Of a stretch of 64,000 bases of DNA, positions 1-8,688 are shown in pieces (position 1 is the first letter of the stretch; each line of letters begins with the position of its first letter). A program made the translations under genes and the position numbers. The notes below the pieces were generated by a model. That model made no database searches, was not told where the DNA came from, and was given only the letters and a program-made list of their open reading frames with translations. The stretch spans positions 23,844 to 87,843 of the forward strand of contig PLZB01000021.1 of the NCBI GenBank assembly GCA_003151955.1, in the 5' to 3' direction. This stretch comes from Acidimicrobiaceae bacterium. Lineage in GTDB: Bacteria; Actinomycetota; Acidimicrobiia; Acidimicrobiales; UBA8190.

Positions 1-258
1 ATCCACGAGATGGCCCAGCTCCCCCGCTACGCCGTCCAGGGGTCCGGACCCGACCACGCCCGGCACTACCATGCCGTTGTCTCGGTGGGGGGGAGCGAGA
101 TCGGTCGGGGGGAGGGTCGGTCCAAGAAGGACGCCGAGCAGGCCGCGGCCCGGGAGGGATGGCAGGTGCTGAGTGACCGCCGGTCGGCTGGGGCCGGGTC
201 GGGAGCAGGAGAGGTTCCCCAACCGGGAACCGGAGAGCGAGCCGGAGACGATGCCTGA
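1..258 (+). CDS. rnc: Ribonuclease III, C-terminal fragment (5' end outside window)
   Basis: The frame is open from base 1 and ends in TGA at 256-258. The visible part is a double-stranded RNA-binding domain: a YAVQGSGPDHARHYHAVV strand region followed by the helix segment GRSKKDAEQAAAREGW, the usual C-terminal half of RNase III. The catalytic RIIID domain must lie upstream of the window. RNase III cleaves double-stranded RNA, including rRNA precursors. After the domain there is a Gly/Ala/Glu-rich tail of about 28 residues. The stop overlaps the mutM start by 8 bp, a usual actinobacterial rnc-mutM-smc-ftsY order. The N-terminal truncation is only the window edge. Confidence 0.9.
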   Translation: MHEMAQLPRYAVQGSGPDHARHYHAVVSVGGSEIGRGEGRSKKDAEQAAAREGWQVLSDRRSAGAGSGAGEVPQPGTGERAGDDA

Positions 259-1090
259 GCTCCCCGAAGTCGAGACGATCCGGCGGGACCTCGAGAAGGA
301 GATCGTGGGCCGGCGGATCAAGTCCGTCGAGGTCACCGGGACCCGGTCGATCCGCCGCCACAAGACCAAGGCCGACTTCATCGGCCGGCTCGAGGGGCTC
401 AAGGTGGGGTCGATCCGCCGGGCCGGGAAGTACCTCCTCATCGGGCTGGAGGGGGACGACATCCTGGTCGTCCACCTCGGGATGAGCGGTCAGCTCCAGC
501 GGGCCAAGGGCCCGAAGGACCCCCTCGGCAAGCACACCCACGTCGTCATCACCTTCACCCAGGGGGGTCAGCTCCGGTTCATCGACCCCCGGACCTTCGG
601 GGAGCTCTTCGCCACCACCACCGGGGCCCTCGACGATCAGGTCCCCGAGCTGGCCCACCTCGGCTTCGACCCCCTCGACGACATGATGAGCTGGGACGCC
701 TTCGGCCGGCTCCTGGCGTCACGCCACGGGGCCCTCAAGCCCCTCCTCATGGACCAGAAGTTCGTGGCCGGGATCGGGAACATGTATGCCGACGAGATCC
801 TCTTCGCCGCCGGGCTCCGCTACGACCGGCTCTCGGACTCCCTCAGCGCCCAGGAGATCCGCCGGCTCTACCGGGGGATGGTCGAGACCCTGACCGACGC
901 CGTGAAGCACCGGGGCTCCTCCCTGGCCGACGAGCAGTACCGGGACCTCCACGGGGAGATCGGGGACTACCAGGGCCAGCACCAGGTCTACGACCGGGAG
1001 GGCCAGGCCTGCCGGCGCTGCCGGCACACCGTCGTCCGGGTCAAGCTGGCCGGCCGCTCCACCTTCCTCTGCGAGCACTGCCAGGCCTAG
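251..1090 (+). CDS. mutM: Formamidopyrimidine-DNA glycosylase
   Basis: Bifunctional base-excision repair enzyme that removes 8-oxoguanine and other oxidised purines and cleaves the abasic site. The protein is 279 aa, a normal family length, and starts MPELPEVETI, which supplies the catalytic Pro2 and Glu3; this fixes the ATG at 251 rather than upstream in-frame starts. The middle has the helix-two-turn-helix region (DQKFVAGIGNMYADEILF) with the conserved lysine in LLMDQKFV. The C-terminus ends in a four-cysteine zinc finger of the type CRRC-x16-CEHC. Translation is probably coupled to rnc through the 8-bp overlap. Unambiguous. Confidence 0.97.
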   Translation: MPELPEVETIRRDLEKEIVGRRIKSVEVTGTRSIRRHKTKADFIGRLEGLKVGSIRRAGKYLLIGLEGDDILVVHLGMSGQLQRAKGPKDPLGKHTHVVITFTQGGQLRFIDPRTFGELFATTTGALDDQVPELAHLGFDPLDDMMSWDAFGRLLASRHGALKPLLMDQKFVAGIGNMYADEILFAAGLRYDRLSDSLSAQEIRRLYRGMVETLTDAVKHRGSSLADEQYRDLHGEIGDYQGQHQVYDREGQACRRCRHTVVRVKLAGRSTFLCEHCQA

Positions 1091-1121
1091 GGGCCAGGCC
1101 AGGGGGGGACGGGCCGACGGG

Positions 1122-1127
1122 TATGGT
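1122..1127 (+). promoter_or_regulatory. Candidate -10 box of smc (TATGGT)
   Basis: TATGGT ends 9 nt before the GTG start of smc, so transcription would begin almost at the start codon. No convincing -35 hexamer is seen. It belongs to the TANNNT-close-to-start pattern seen at many genes in this window. Confidence 0.45.
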
Positions 1128-1136
1128 TGGCGCCCG

Positions 1137-4100
1137 GTGTATCTGAAGGCGCTCACCATCAAGGGGTTCAAGTCGTTCGCCGACCCGGCGACCCTCCGCT
1201 TCGAGCCCGGGGTCACCGTGGTGGTCGGCCCCAACGGCAGCGGGAAGTCGAACGTCGTCGACGCCGTGGCCTGGGTCCTCGGGGCCCAGGGGCCCCGGAT
1301 GCTGCGGTCCTCGAAGATGGAGGACGTCATCTTCGCCGGCTCGGCGGGACGGCCGGCCCTGGGCCGGGCCGAGGTCTCCCTCACCATCGACAACCGGACC
1401 GGGAAGCTCCCGGGGGGGTTGGCCGAGATCACCATCACCCGGACCCTCTTCCGGTCCGGGGACAGCGAGTACGCCATCAACGGCCAGTCCTGCCGGCTCC
1501 TGGACGTCCAGGAGCTCCTCTCCGACTCGGGGGTGGGTCGCCAGCAGCACGTCATCGTCAGCCAGGGCCAGCTCGACCAGGTCCTGAACGCCAGGCCCGA
1601 GGACCGGAGGGCCGTTATCGAGGAGGCGGCCGGGGTCCTGAAGCACCGTCGTCGCCGGGAGCGGGCCGAGCGCCGCCTGGCCACCACCGAGGAGAACCTG
1701 GAGCGGCTCGGGGACCTCCTCCGGGAGGTCCGCCGCCAGATCCGGCCCCTCGAGCGGCAGGCGGTGGCGGCCCGGAGTCACGCCGGGCTGGCCGAGGAGC
1801 TCCGGGCCCTGCGGCTCCATCTCATCGGGCGGGAGCTGGCCGGCCTGGAGGACCGACGGGCCCGGGCCACGACGGAGCGGGAGGCCCTCCTGGGCGAAGA
1901 GGGCCGGCTCCGGAGCACGGTGGAGGAGATCGACACGGCCACCGACCAGGCCACGGCCGAGCTCTCGGCCCGCCGGGAGGAGGATCTGGTGGCCGCCCTG
2001 ACCCGGGTCCAGGGGCTGGTGGAGCGGTGCCGGGGTCTCGGGGGGGTGCTGGCCGAGCGGCGACGGTCCCTGGCCCGGGCCCTCGACGCCGCCGCCGACG
2101 CCGACGTCGTCTCGACCCTGGAGGCGGAGTCGGCCCGGCTGGCGGCCGAGCTGGAGGCGACGACGGCGGAGGCGGGGAGGCTGGCTCCGGAGACGGCCGA
2201 GGTCGACCGGGCCGAGGCGGAGTTGGCCGGGGAGACGGCGGCAGCCGAGGCGGCCGCCCTGGACGAGGCCGAGCTCCCCGGGGACGAGGAGGCCCTGGCC
2301 GAGGCCCGGGGTCGGGCCGAGCCCCTCCGGCGGGCCCTGGAGCGGGACCGGGTCAACCTGAGCCGGCTCGACGAGCGGCTCACGGCCGGGCGCCTCCGGG
2401 AGGAGACCCTCCGGTCCGACCTGGCCGACCACGAACGCCAGGGGGAGGAGGCCACCTCGGCCGCCCCCGAGCTGGCCCGGTCGGCCTCCTCGGCAACGGC
2501 CCAGGCCGGGGCGGCGGCCGGAAGGGTGGCCGAGGCCGAGGAGACCCTCCGGGGGGCCGAGAAGGAACGGCACCGGACCTGGGCCCGGGCCGAGGCCCTG
2601 GCCCAGGCCGTGGCCGAGGCCCGGGGGGCGGCCGGGGTCGACGCCCTGGCCGGGTTGGCCGGGGTGATCGGGACCCTCTCGGACCTGGTCGAGGTGGACG
2701 GGGGGTGGCGGACCGCCTTCGAGACGGCGGCGGGGGCTGCCCTCGCCTCGGTCGTGGTCGAGAGCCCCGAGGCGGCCCGGTCGGCCCTGGGCCGGCTCCA
2801 CGAGCGGAGCGCCCCCGGAGCGGTCCTGGCCCTGGCCGCCCTGGCCGGTCCGGTCCCCGGGTCGGGGTCCCCCGACCCCGTCGGAGGGCTCGAGGGACGG
2901 GCCGAGCCCGTCCGGGGCCATGTCCGAACCACGGTGGCGGGCCTCGGGCCGGTCCTGGACCGGCTCCTGGTCGGGGCTGTGGCCGTGGCGGGGGGCTGGG
3001 AGGCCGCCGTCGAGCTGGCCCTGGACCGGCCCGACCTCGTCGTCGTCACCGCCGACGGGGACCGGTTCGCCCGATCGGGGTGGAGGGTCAGGGCGGGGGA
3101 CTCCGAGGTGACCCCGATCCGGGCCGCAGAGGCGGCCGAGGTCGCCGCCGCCGCCGCGGCCCGGGCCGAGACGGCTGCCGGGCTCCTCGGGACGGCCCGG
3201 GCCGAGGCCGAGGAGACCCGGTCGGCGGCGACGGCGGCCCAGCGGGAGGTCGAGCGGGGGGTCGACCGCCGGCAGTCCCTCGAGCTGGCCGGCGGGCGGC
3301 TGGCCGCCCAGCTGGCCGCCCTGGAGGAGGAGTTGGCCGAGGCGGCCCGGCACCGGGACGAGGTGGGGGAGCGGCTCGAGCGGGACGCGTCCGTCCTGGC
3401 CGAGCTGGAGGAGCGGCTCCCTGACCTGGAGGCGGCGGCGGCGGCCACCGGGGCCCGGACGGCGGAGGCCCGGGAGATCCGGCGTCGGCTCGAGGAGCGC
3501 CGGGCCCAGGTGGGGATGCTCCGGCGGGATCTCGAGGTCCGGGCGGCCGGGCTGGCCGAGCGGCGGACGGTGCTGAGCGACCGGCTCCAGGACGTCGAGC
3601 GGCGCCTGGCGGGACACGCCGCCCAGCGGGAGCAGGCCGCCGACCGGCGGCGCCGGTTGGAGGCCGATGCCCAGGCCGTGGAGCGGCTGGCCGCCATGGT
3701 GAGCGGTCGGGGCAGTCGCCTGGAAGGGATCCTCGGCCTCCTCCGGGAGCGCAGAGCCCGGCAGCTCGACCAGGTCCGCCAGGGGGGAGCCCGGCTGGAA
3801 TCCCTCCGGGAGCGGCGCAACGCCGCCGACCAGCGCCTGGGAGAGGTCCGGGAGCGGCACCAGCGCCTCGAGCTCGAGCTGGTCGAGAACGGGGTCCGCC
3901 AGGAGGGGGCCGTCGAGTCCCTCCGTCGGGAGCTCGGTGCCGATCCGGCCGAGGCCCTGGCCGCACCCCTCCCCCAGCTCCCCGAGGGGGTGGGGGCCGC
4001 CGACAGGGTCGCCGTGGTGGAGAAGGAGCTCGACGCCCTGGGACCAGTGAACCCCCTGGCCCTGGAGGAGCTCAGCTCCCTGGAGGAGCGCCACACGTTC

Positions 4101-4658
4101 CTCGAGGACCAGGTCGAGGACGTCCGGAAGGCCCGGAGGGAGCTCCAGCAGGTCATCCGGGCCGTCGACGAGGAGATCGTCCGGGTCTTCGCCGAGGCCT
4201 TCGCCGACGTGAACGAGCACTTCCAGGGGCTCATCGGGGCCCTCTTCCCCGGGGGCGGGGGCCGGCTGACCCTGACCGACCCGGTCAACCTCCTCGAGAC
4301 CGGGGTCGAGGTCGAGGCCCGGCCGGCCGGGAAGAACGTCCGGAAGCTGAGCCTCCTCTCCGGCGGGGAGCGGTCCCTCGTGGCCCTGGCCTTCCTCTTC
4401 GCCGTCTTCCGGAGCCGGCCCTCCCCCTTCTACCTGCTGGACGAGGTCGAGGCCGCCCTCGACGACGTCAACCTCCACCGGTTCCTCGACCTCCTCCATG
4501 AGTTCCGGGACGAGGCCCAGCTCATCATCGTCAGCCACCAGAAGCGGACCATGGAGGCGGCCGACGCCCTCTACGGGGTCACCATGCAGGCCGGAGGCTC
4601 CTCCAAGGTCATCAGCCAGAAGGTCCGCCGGGACCCCGAGCCGGATCCGGACCAGTGA
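1137..4658 (+). CDS. smc: Chromosome segregation protein SMC
   Basis: Structural maintenance of chromosomes ATPase, core of the SMC-ScpAB condensin that compacts and segregates the chromosome. It is 1173 aa. The N-terminal head has Walker A GPNGSGKSN at residues 31-39. Two long Ala/Glu/Arg coiled coils flank a hinge at roughly residues 500-630. The C-terminal head has the signature LLSGGERSLVALAF near residue 1070 and Walker B FYLLDEVEAALDD near 1100. The GTG at 1137 gives the canonical MYLKALTIKGFKSF start. The stop overlaps the ftsY GTG by 4 bp. A very long open frame on the opposite strand is a GC-rich shadow, not a gene. Confidence 0.97.
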   Translation: MYLKALTIKGFKSFADPATLRFEPGVTVVVGPNGSGKSNVVDAVAWVLGAQGPRMLRSSKMEDVIFAGSAGRPALGRAEVSLTIDNRTGKLPGGLAEITITRTLFRSGDSEYAINGQSCRLLDVQELLSDSGVGRQQHVIVSQGQLDQVLNARPEDRRAVIEEAAGVLKHRRRRERAERRLATTEENLERLGDLLREVRRQIRPLERQAVAARSHAGLAEELRALRLHLIGRELAGLEDRRARATTEREALLGEEGRLRSTVEEIDTATDQATAELSARREEDLVAALTRVQGLVERCRGLGGVLAERRRSLARALDAAADADVVSTLEAESARLAAELEATTAEAGRLAPETAEVDRAEAELAGETAAAEAAALDEAELPGDEEALAEARGRAEPLRRALERDRVNLSRLDERLTAGRLREETLRSDLADHERQGEEATSAAPELARSASSATAQAGAAAGRVAEAEETLRGAEKERHRTWARAEALAQAVAEARGAAGVDALAGLAGVIGTLSDLVEVDGGWRTAFETAAGAALASVVVESPEAARSALGRLHERSAPGAVLALAALAGPVPGSGSPDPVGGLEGRAEPVRGHVRTTVAGLGPVLDRLLVGAVAVAGGWEAAVELALDRPDLVVVTADGDRFARSGWRVRAGDSEVTPIRAAEAAEVAAAAAARAETAAGLLGTARAEAEETRSAATAAQREVERGVDRRQSLELAGGRLAAQLAALEEELAEAARHRDEVGERLERDASVLAELEERLPDLEAAAAATGARTAEAREIRRRLEERRAQVGMLRRDLEVRAAGLAERRTVLSDRLQDVERRLAGHAAQREQAADRRRRLEADAQAVERLAAMVSGRGSRLEGILGLLRERRARQLDQVRQGGARLESLRERRNAADQRLGEVRERHQRLELELVENGVRQEGAVESLRRELGADPAEALAAPLPQLPEGVGAADRVAVVEKELDALGPVNPLALEELSSLEERHTFLEDQVEDVRKARRELQQVIRAVDEEIVRVFAEAFADVNEHFQGLIGALFPGGGGRLTLTDPVNLLETGVEVEARPAGKNVRKLSLLSGGERSLVALAFLFAVFRSRPSPFYLLDEVEAALDDVNLHRFLDLLHEFRDEAQLIIVSHQKRTMEAADALYGVTMQAGGSSKVISQKVRRDPEPDPDQ

Positions 4659-5794
4659 CCGCCCTCTGGATCATCCTGGCCGTCGCCCTGGTCCTGGCCG
4701 CCGCCGTCCTGGCCGTCGTCCTCGTCCGGCGCCGGAGGCCCGTCGTCGTCGAGGCGGCCGGCCCGGGCACCCTGGACCGGCCTCCGGTTGACGCCGGGTC
4801 CGCTCTGCCCCGGCCGGAGGACGGGGTCATCGCCGATGGGGTCGAGGCGCCGGAGGGTGGGACGGTACGCGCCTCGCCGGTTCCCGAGGAGCCGGCCGCC
4901 GAGCTCCGGGAGCAGATGGGGAGGACCCGGGGTCGGTTCTCCGGCTACCTGAAGGCGCTCCGGGCCCGGTCCTCGGTCGATGTGGGCACATGGGACGAGC
5001 TGGAGGAGGCCCTCCTCGGGGCCGACGTGGGGGTGACCACCACCGGGGCCCTCCTCGACGACCTCAGGGACCGGGTCCGGTCCGGGGAGCTGGCCGGGGC
5101 CGAGGCGGTCATCGGGGCCCTGAAGGCGGACCTCCTCGGGAGCCTCGTCACCGAGGGGGGCAACGCCCTGCGCTACGAGGAGGGGGCCACCAACGTCTGG
5201 CTCTTCGTCGGGGTCAACGGGGTGGGGAAGACCACCACCATCGGGAAGGTGGCCCGCCGGGAGGTGGCCGCCGGCCGGTCGGTCCTCCTCGCCGCCGGGG
5301 ACACCTTCCGGGCCGCCGCCGCCGAGCAGCTCGCCACCTGGGCGGAGCGGGCCGGGGTGGGGATCGTCCGGGGGGTGGAGGGGGGCGATCCCAGCGCTGT
5401 CGTCTTCGACGCAGTGGCCCGGGCCGCGGCCCGGGGGAACGACCTGGTCCTGGCGGACACGGCCGGACGGCTCCACACCAAGGTGAACCTGGTGGAGGAG
5501 CTGAAGAAGATCCGGCGGGTGGCCGAGCGTCCCCCGGGGGTCGTCACCGAGGTCCTCCTCGTCCTCGACGCCACCACCGGCCAGAACGGGCTGGCCCAGG
5601 CCCGGCAGTTCCTCGACGCCGTGGCCGTGACCGGGGTGGTCCTGACCAAGCTGGACGGGACGGCCCGGGGGGGGATCGTGGTGGCAATCCAACGGGAGCT
5701 GGGGATCCCGGTCAAGCTGGTCGGGATCGGGGAGGGGGCGGCCGACCTCATCGCCTTCGACCCGGCCCAGTTCGTCGAGGCCCTCTTCGACTAG
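4655..5794 (+). CDS. ftsY: Signal recognition particle receptor FtsY
   Basis: SRP receptor GTPase that docks ribosome-nascent-chain/SRP complexes at the membrane. It is 379 aa. Residues about 4-25 form a hydrophobic segment followed by RRRR, giving membrane attachment as in other actinobacterial FtsY proteins. After a short acidic linker come the N domain and the G domain with GVNGVGKTTTIGK (P-loop), ADTAGRLHTK and LTKLDGTARGG motifs. The GTG start at 4655 overlaps the smc stop (GTGA). Its partner Ffh is the next gene. Confidence 0.95.
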   Translation: MTALWIILAVALVLAAAVLAVVLVRRRRPVVVEAAGPGTLDRPPVDAGSALPRPEDGVIADGVEAPEGGTVRASPVPEEPAAELREQMGRTRGRFSGYLKALRARSSVDVGTWDELEEALLGADVGVTTTGALLDDLRDRVRSGELAGAEAVIGALKADLLGSLVTEGGNALRYEEGATNVWLFVGVNGVGKTTTIGKVARREVAAGRSVLLAAGDTFRAAAAEQLATWAERAGVGIVRGVEGGDPSAVVFDAVARAAARGNDLVLADTAGRLHTKVNLVEELKKIRRVAERPPGVVTEVLLVLDATTGQNGLAQARQFLDAVAVTGVVLTKLDGTARGGIVVAIQRELGIPVKLVGIGEGAADLIAFDPAQFVEALFD

Positions 5795-5838
5795 GCCTTC
5801 CCGGGCCTCCCGCCGGCTCCGGTAGTTTGGTGGACCGC

Positions 5839-7356
5839 ATGTTCGACAACCTCTCCAGCCGCCTCGAGTCGGTCCTCGGGCGCCTCCGCAGCCGGGGCCG
5901 TCTCTCCGAGGCCGACCTCGACGAGGCCCTGGCCGAGATCAGGACGGCCCTCCTCGAGGCCGACGTCAACCTGGCTGTGGCCCGGTCCCTCGTCGACGGG
6001 ATCCGGCTCCGGCTGGTGGGGGAGGAGCTCTCCAGGAGCCTCTCCCCGGGCCAGCAGGTGGTCAAGGCCGTCCACCAGGAGCTGGTCCGGGTCCTCGGCG
6101 GGGAGACCCTCCGCCTGAGCTACGCATCTGTCCCCCCCACCGTCATCCTCCTGGCCGGCCTCCAGGGAGCGGGGAAGACCACAGCGGCGGCCAAGCTGGC
6201 CCGGTGGTTCAAGCAGCAGGGCCGGAACCCCCTCCTGGTCGGGGCCGACCTCCAGCGGCCGGCCGCCGTCGACCAGCTCAGGATCCTCGGGGAGCAGGCC
6301 GGGGTGCCCGTCTTCAGCGAGGCCAGCGACCCGGTGGCGGTGGCCCGGGCCGGGAAGGAGGAGGCCCGAAGGGTGGGACGGGACATCCTCATCGTCGACA
6401 CCGCCGGCCGGCTCGCCATCGACGAGGCCCTCATGGAGGAGGTCCGCCAGATCTCGGCCGCGGTCACCCCCGACTACACCTTCTTCGTCGTCGACGCCAT
6501 GATCGGCCAGGACGCCGTGGCCACGGCCGAGGCCTTCCACGAGGCCCTCGACCTGGACGGGGTCATCCTGACCAAGCTCGACGGGGACGCCCGGGGCGGG
6601 GCCGCCCTCAGCGTGAAGGGGGTGACGGGGAAGCCGATCGCCTTCGCCTCGACCGGGGAGCGGCTGGCCGACTTCGACCTCTTCCACCCCGAGCGGATGG
6701 CGGACCGGATCCTCGGGATGGGCGACGTCCTCACCCTCATCGAGCAGGCCGAGCGGGAGATGGACCGGGAGGTCACCGCGGCCGGGGCGTCCCGGCTCCT
6801 CGAGGGCCGGTTCACCCTGGAGGACTTCCTGGCCCAGCTCCAGCAGGTCAAGAAGCTGGGGTCCCTGGGGGGGATCCTGAAGATGCTCCCGGGGGTCCCG
6901 AAGGAGCTCAAGTCCGCCGACGCCATGATCGACGACGGCCAGATCGCCGTGGTCGAGGCCATCATCCGGTCGATGACCCCGGGCGAGCGGGCCGGGACCG
7001 CCCCCCTCGACGGGTCACGGCGTCAGCGGATCGCCAAGGGGAGCGGGACCACGACCCAGGACGTCAACCAGCTCGTCAACCAGTTCACCCAGGCCCAGAA
7101 GATGATGCGGAACCCGGGGATGCTGAGCGGGCTCCTCGGGGGGAAGGGCGGTCGGATGGCCGAAGCCCTGGCCCAACGGATGGGTGACGTCGGCGAGGGC
7201 GGTCCCGATCTCGCCGCCCTGGGGGCCTCCGGTCCCGGGACGCCCGGTCCCCCGGGTTTCGCCGGCGGCGGCGGAGGGGGCGGCGGCGGGTCGAAGGGAA
7301 ACAAGCACGGGAAGAAGAAGGGTGGCGGCCGGGTGACCCCGAAGGGAGGCCGCTGA
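5839..7356 (+). CDS. ffh: Signal recognition particle protein Ffh
   Basis: SRP54-type GTPase that binds signal sequences and 4.5S RNA. From the ATG at 5839 it is 505 aa and begins MFDNLSSRLESVL; an in-frame GTG at 5830 is the alternative. Visible motifs are the P-loop GLQGAGKTTAAAKLA, DTAGRL, and LTKLDGDARGG of the NG domain. The methionine-rich M domain follows, with GSGTTTQDVNQLVNQF near residue 400. The C-terminal 60 residues are a Gly-rich, Lys-rich low-complexity tail, common in high-GC actinobacteria. No clear Shine-Dalgarno sequence was seen. It lies 44 bp after ftsY. Confidence 0.95.
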   Translation: MFDNLSSRLESVLGRLRSRGRLSEADLDEALAEIRTALLEADVNLAVARSLVDGIRLRLVGEELSRSLSPGQQVVKAVHQELVRVLGGETLRLSYASVPPTVILLAGLQGAGKTTAAAKLARWFKQQGRNPLLVGADLQRPAAVDQLRILGEQAGVPVFSEASDPVAVARAGKEEARRVGRDILIVDTAGRLAIDEALMEEVRQISAAVTPDYTFFVVDAMIGQDAVATAEAFHEALDLDGVILTKLDGDARGGAALSVKGVTGKPIAFASTGERLADFDLFHPERMADRILGMGDVLTLIEQAEREMDREVTAAGASRLLEGRFTLEDFLAQLQQVKKLGSLGGILKMLPGVPKELKSADAMIDDGQIAVVEAIIRSMTPGERAGTAPLDGSRRQRIAKGSGTTTQDVNQLVNQFTQAQKMMRNPGMLSGLLGGKGGRMAEALAQRMGDVGEGGPDLAALGASGPGTPGPPGFAGGGGGGGGGSKGNKHGKKKGGGRVTPKGGR

Positions 7357-7485
7357 GCCCACCGAGGGTGAGGTCCCGGGGGTGGGTCGGGGGTCGTGTT
7401 TCGCCGGGAGGTCCCGGACAGGTCACAATAGGAGGTCCGCATCCCGCGTCCGGGGTGCGACCAGACGGAAGGTAAGGGAGTCGAC

Positions 7486-7773
7486 GTGGCTGTAAAGCTC
7501 CGCCTCATGCGGATGGGCAAGAAGAAGCAGCCGACCTACCGGGTGGTGGCGGCCGACAGCCGTTCGCCCCGGGACGGCCGGTTCATCGAGATCGTCGGGA
7601 CCTACGCCCCCCGGGGCAAGTCCACCGCCGAGCCCGACGCCATCGTCCTGATCGACAACGAGAAGGCCCTCAAGTGGCTCCGGCAGGGGGCCCAGCCCAC
7701 CGAGCGGGTCGAGACCCTGCTGAAGAAGTCCGGGGCCTGGGAAGCGTTCAAGCCCGGGACGGTCTCGACGTGA
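7486..7773 (+). CDS. rpsP: 30S ribosomal protein bS16
   Basis: Small-subunit ribosomal protein of 95 aa starting [20 protein letters not shown], the conserved S16 N-terminus. The GTG start at 7486 has a Shine-Dalgarno AAGGGAG (7472-7478) 7 nt upstream. The 130-bp gap after ffh contains CACAAT (7425-7430), a possible -10 for the rpsP-khpA-rimM-trmD operon. The stop overlaps the next GTG by 4 bp. Confidence 0.96.
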   Translation: MAVKLRLMRMGKKKQPTYRVVAADSRSPRDGRFIEIVGTYAPRGKSTAEPDAIVLIDNEKALKWLRQGAQPTERVETLLKKSGAWEAFKPGTVST

Positions 7774-8186
7774 CCATGGCCGAGGAGGGGAACCTGGCCG
7801 ACGAGGGCAACGTCCTCGACGACGAGGAGCTCGACGACGACATCGGCAACCGGGTCGAGGACGTCGGCGTCGACGACATCGACGACGACATCGACGACGA
7901 CATCGACGACGGTGACGACGAGGACAACGGGGACGACCGTGGGTCGGGGACGGCCCGGTCCGTCCTCGGCTACATCGCCACGTCCCTCGCCACCGATCCG
8001 GAGGCGGTCGTGATCCACGCCGACGACTCCGGCCGGCAGCTCCGGTTCAAGATCCACGTGGCTCCCGAGGACATGGGCCGGATGATCGGCCGTCGGGGCC
8101 GGGTGGCCCAGGCCATCAGGACCGTGGTCCGGGTGGCCGGATCCCGAGACGGGGTGGACACCAACGTCGACTTCGTCGACGACTGA
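7770..8186 (+). CDS. khpA: KH-domain RNA-binding protein (KhpA family) with acidic N-terminal extension
   Basis: The C-terminal 75 residues are a KhpA-type KH domain: a [20 protein letters not shown] start and the nucleic-acid-binding [19 protein letters not shown] loop. KhpA proteins bind RNA and sit between rpsP and rimM in Gram-positive bacteria, as here. Unlike the usual 75-80 aa proteins, this one has about 60 extra N-terminal residues that are extremely acidic, including [18 protein letters not shown], encoded by short in-frame repeats of a GACGACATC unit. The start is GTG 7770 (GTGA overlap with rpsP) or ATG 7776. Family assignment is firm; the role of the acidic arm is unknown. Confidence 0.88.
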   Translation: MTMAEEGNLADEGNVLDDEELDDDIGNRVEDVGVDDIDDDIDDDIDDGDDEDNGDDRGSGTARSVLGYIATSLATDPEAVVIHADDSGRQLRFKIHVAPEDMGRMIGRRGRVAQAIRTVVRVAGSRDGVDTNVDFVDD

Positions 8187-8235
8187 GAACGCCGGGGAGG
8201 ACCTCCCCGGGCTCCTCCTCGAGGTCGGCCGCGTC

Positions 8236-8685
8236 GTGAAGCCCCACGGGCTCCGGGGCGAGGTCGTCGTGGAGCTGTTCGGGGGTCGTCCCGAGCGGGC
8301 CGAGCCGGGGACGGAGTTCTCCACCGTCTCGGGCCCGCTGCGGATCGAGCAGGCCAGCCGGTTCGAGGGTCGATGGACGGACCGGTTCATCATGACCTTC
8401 GCCGGGGTCCGGGGCCGGGACGGGGCCGAGCGGCTCCGGGACCTCGTCCTGCTGGCCCCACCCCTCGACGACCCCGACATCCTCTGGGTCCACGAGCTCG
8501 TGGGGGCCGAGGTGGTCGAGGCCGGGGGAGGCTCCCTGGGCACGGTCCGGGCCGTCCTCCCCAACCCGGCCAGCGACCTTCTCGAGCTCGACGGGGGCGG
8601 GCTCGTCCCCCTCCGGTTCGTCGTCGACCGCCGACCGGGCCAGCTGGTCGTGGAGGTCCCCGACGGCCTCTTCGACCTGGACTGA
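8236..8685 (+). CDS. rimM: Ribosome maturation factor RimM (true start probably upstream and non-canonical)
   Basis: RimM assists 30S maturation by binding bS19 in the 30S head. The first ATG/GTG/TTG in frame is GTG 8236, giving 149 aa that start inside the conserved motif (M)KPHGLRGEVVVELF. The open frame continues upstream and encodes LLLEVGRV directly before that motif, which is the normal first beta-strand of RimM, so translation should begin near 8179-8212. No ATG, GTG or TTG is there; ACG at 8179 would give [20 protein letters not shown] purine-rich GGGGAGG lies at 8194-8200. The PRC-barrel half is at about residues 75-149 (DILWVHELVGAEVVE). It is 3 bp before trmD. Confidence 0.9.
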   Translation: MKPHGLRGEVVVELFGGRPERAEPGTEFSTVSGPLRIEQASRFEGRWTDRFIMTFAGVRGRDGAERLRDLVLLAPPLDDPDILWVHELVGAEVVEAGGGSLGTVRAVLPNPASDLLELDGGGLVPLRFVVDRRPGQLVVEVPDGLFDLD

Positions 8686-8688
8686 GCG

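Noticed and set aside
719..1687. Minus-strand open frame covering the mutM-smc junction
   Set aside because: Arg/Ser/Pro-rich composition and full overlap with two certain genes.
1041..4538. A very long open frame opposite smc on the minus strand
   Set aside because: Its product is Pro/Gly/Leu/Gln-rich low complexity with no domain and it mirrors a certain smc gene. It is the expected antisense shadow in high-GC DNA.
5040..5838. Extension of ffh upstream to 4990
   Set aside because: The extra sequence is the out-of-frame shadow of ftsY; Ffh starts MFDNLSSRL.
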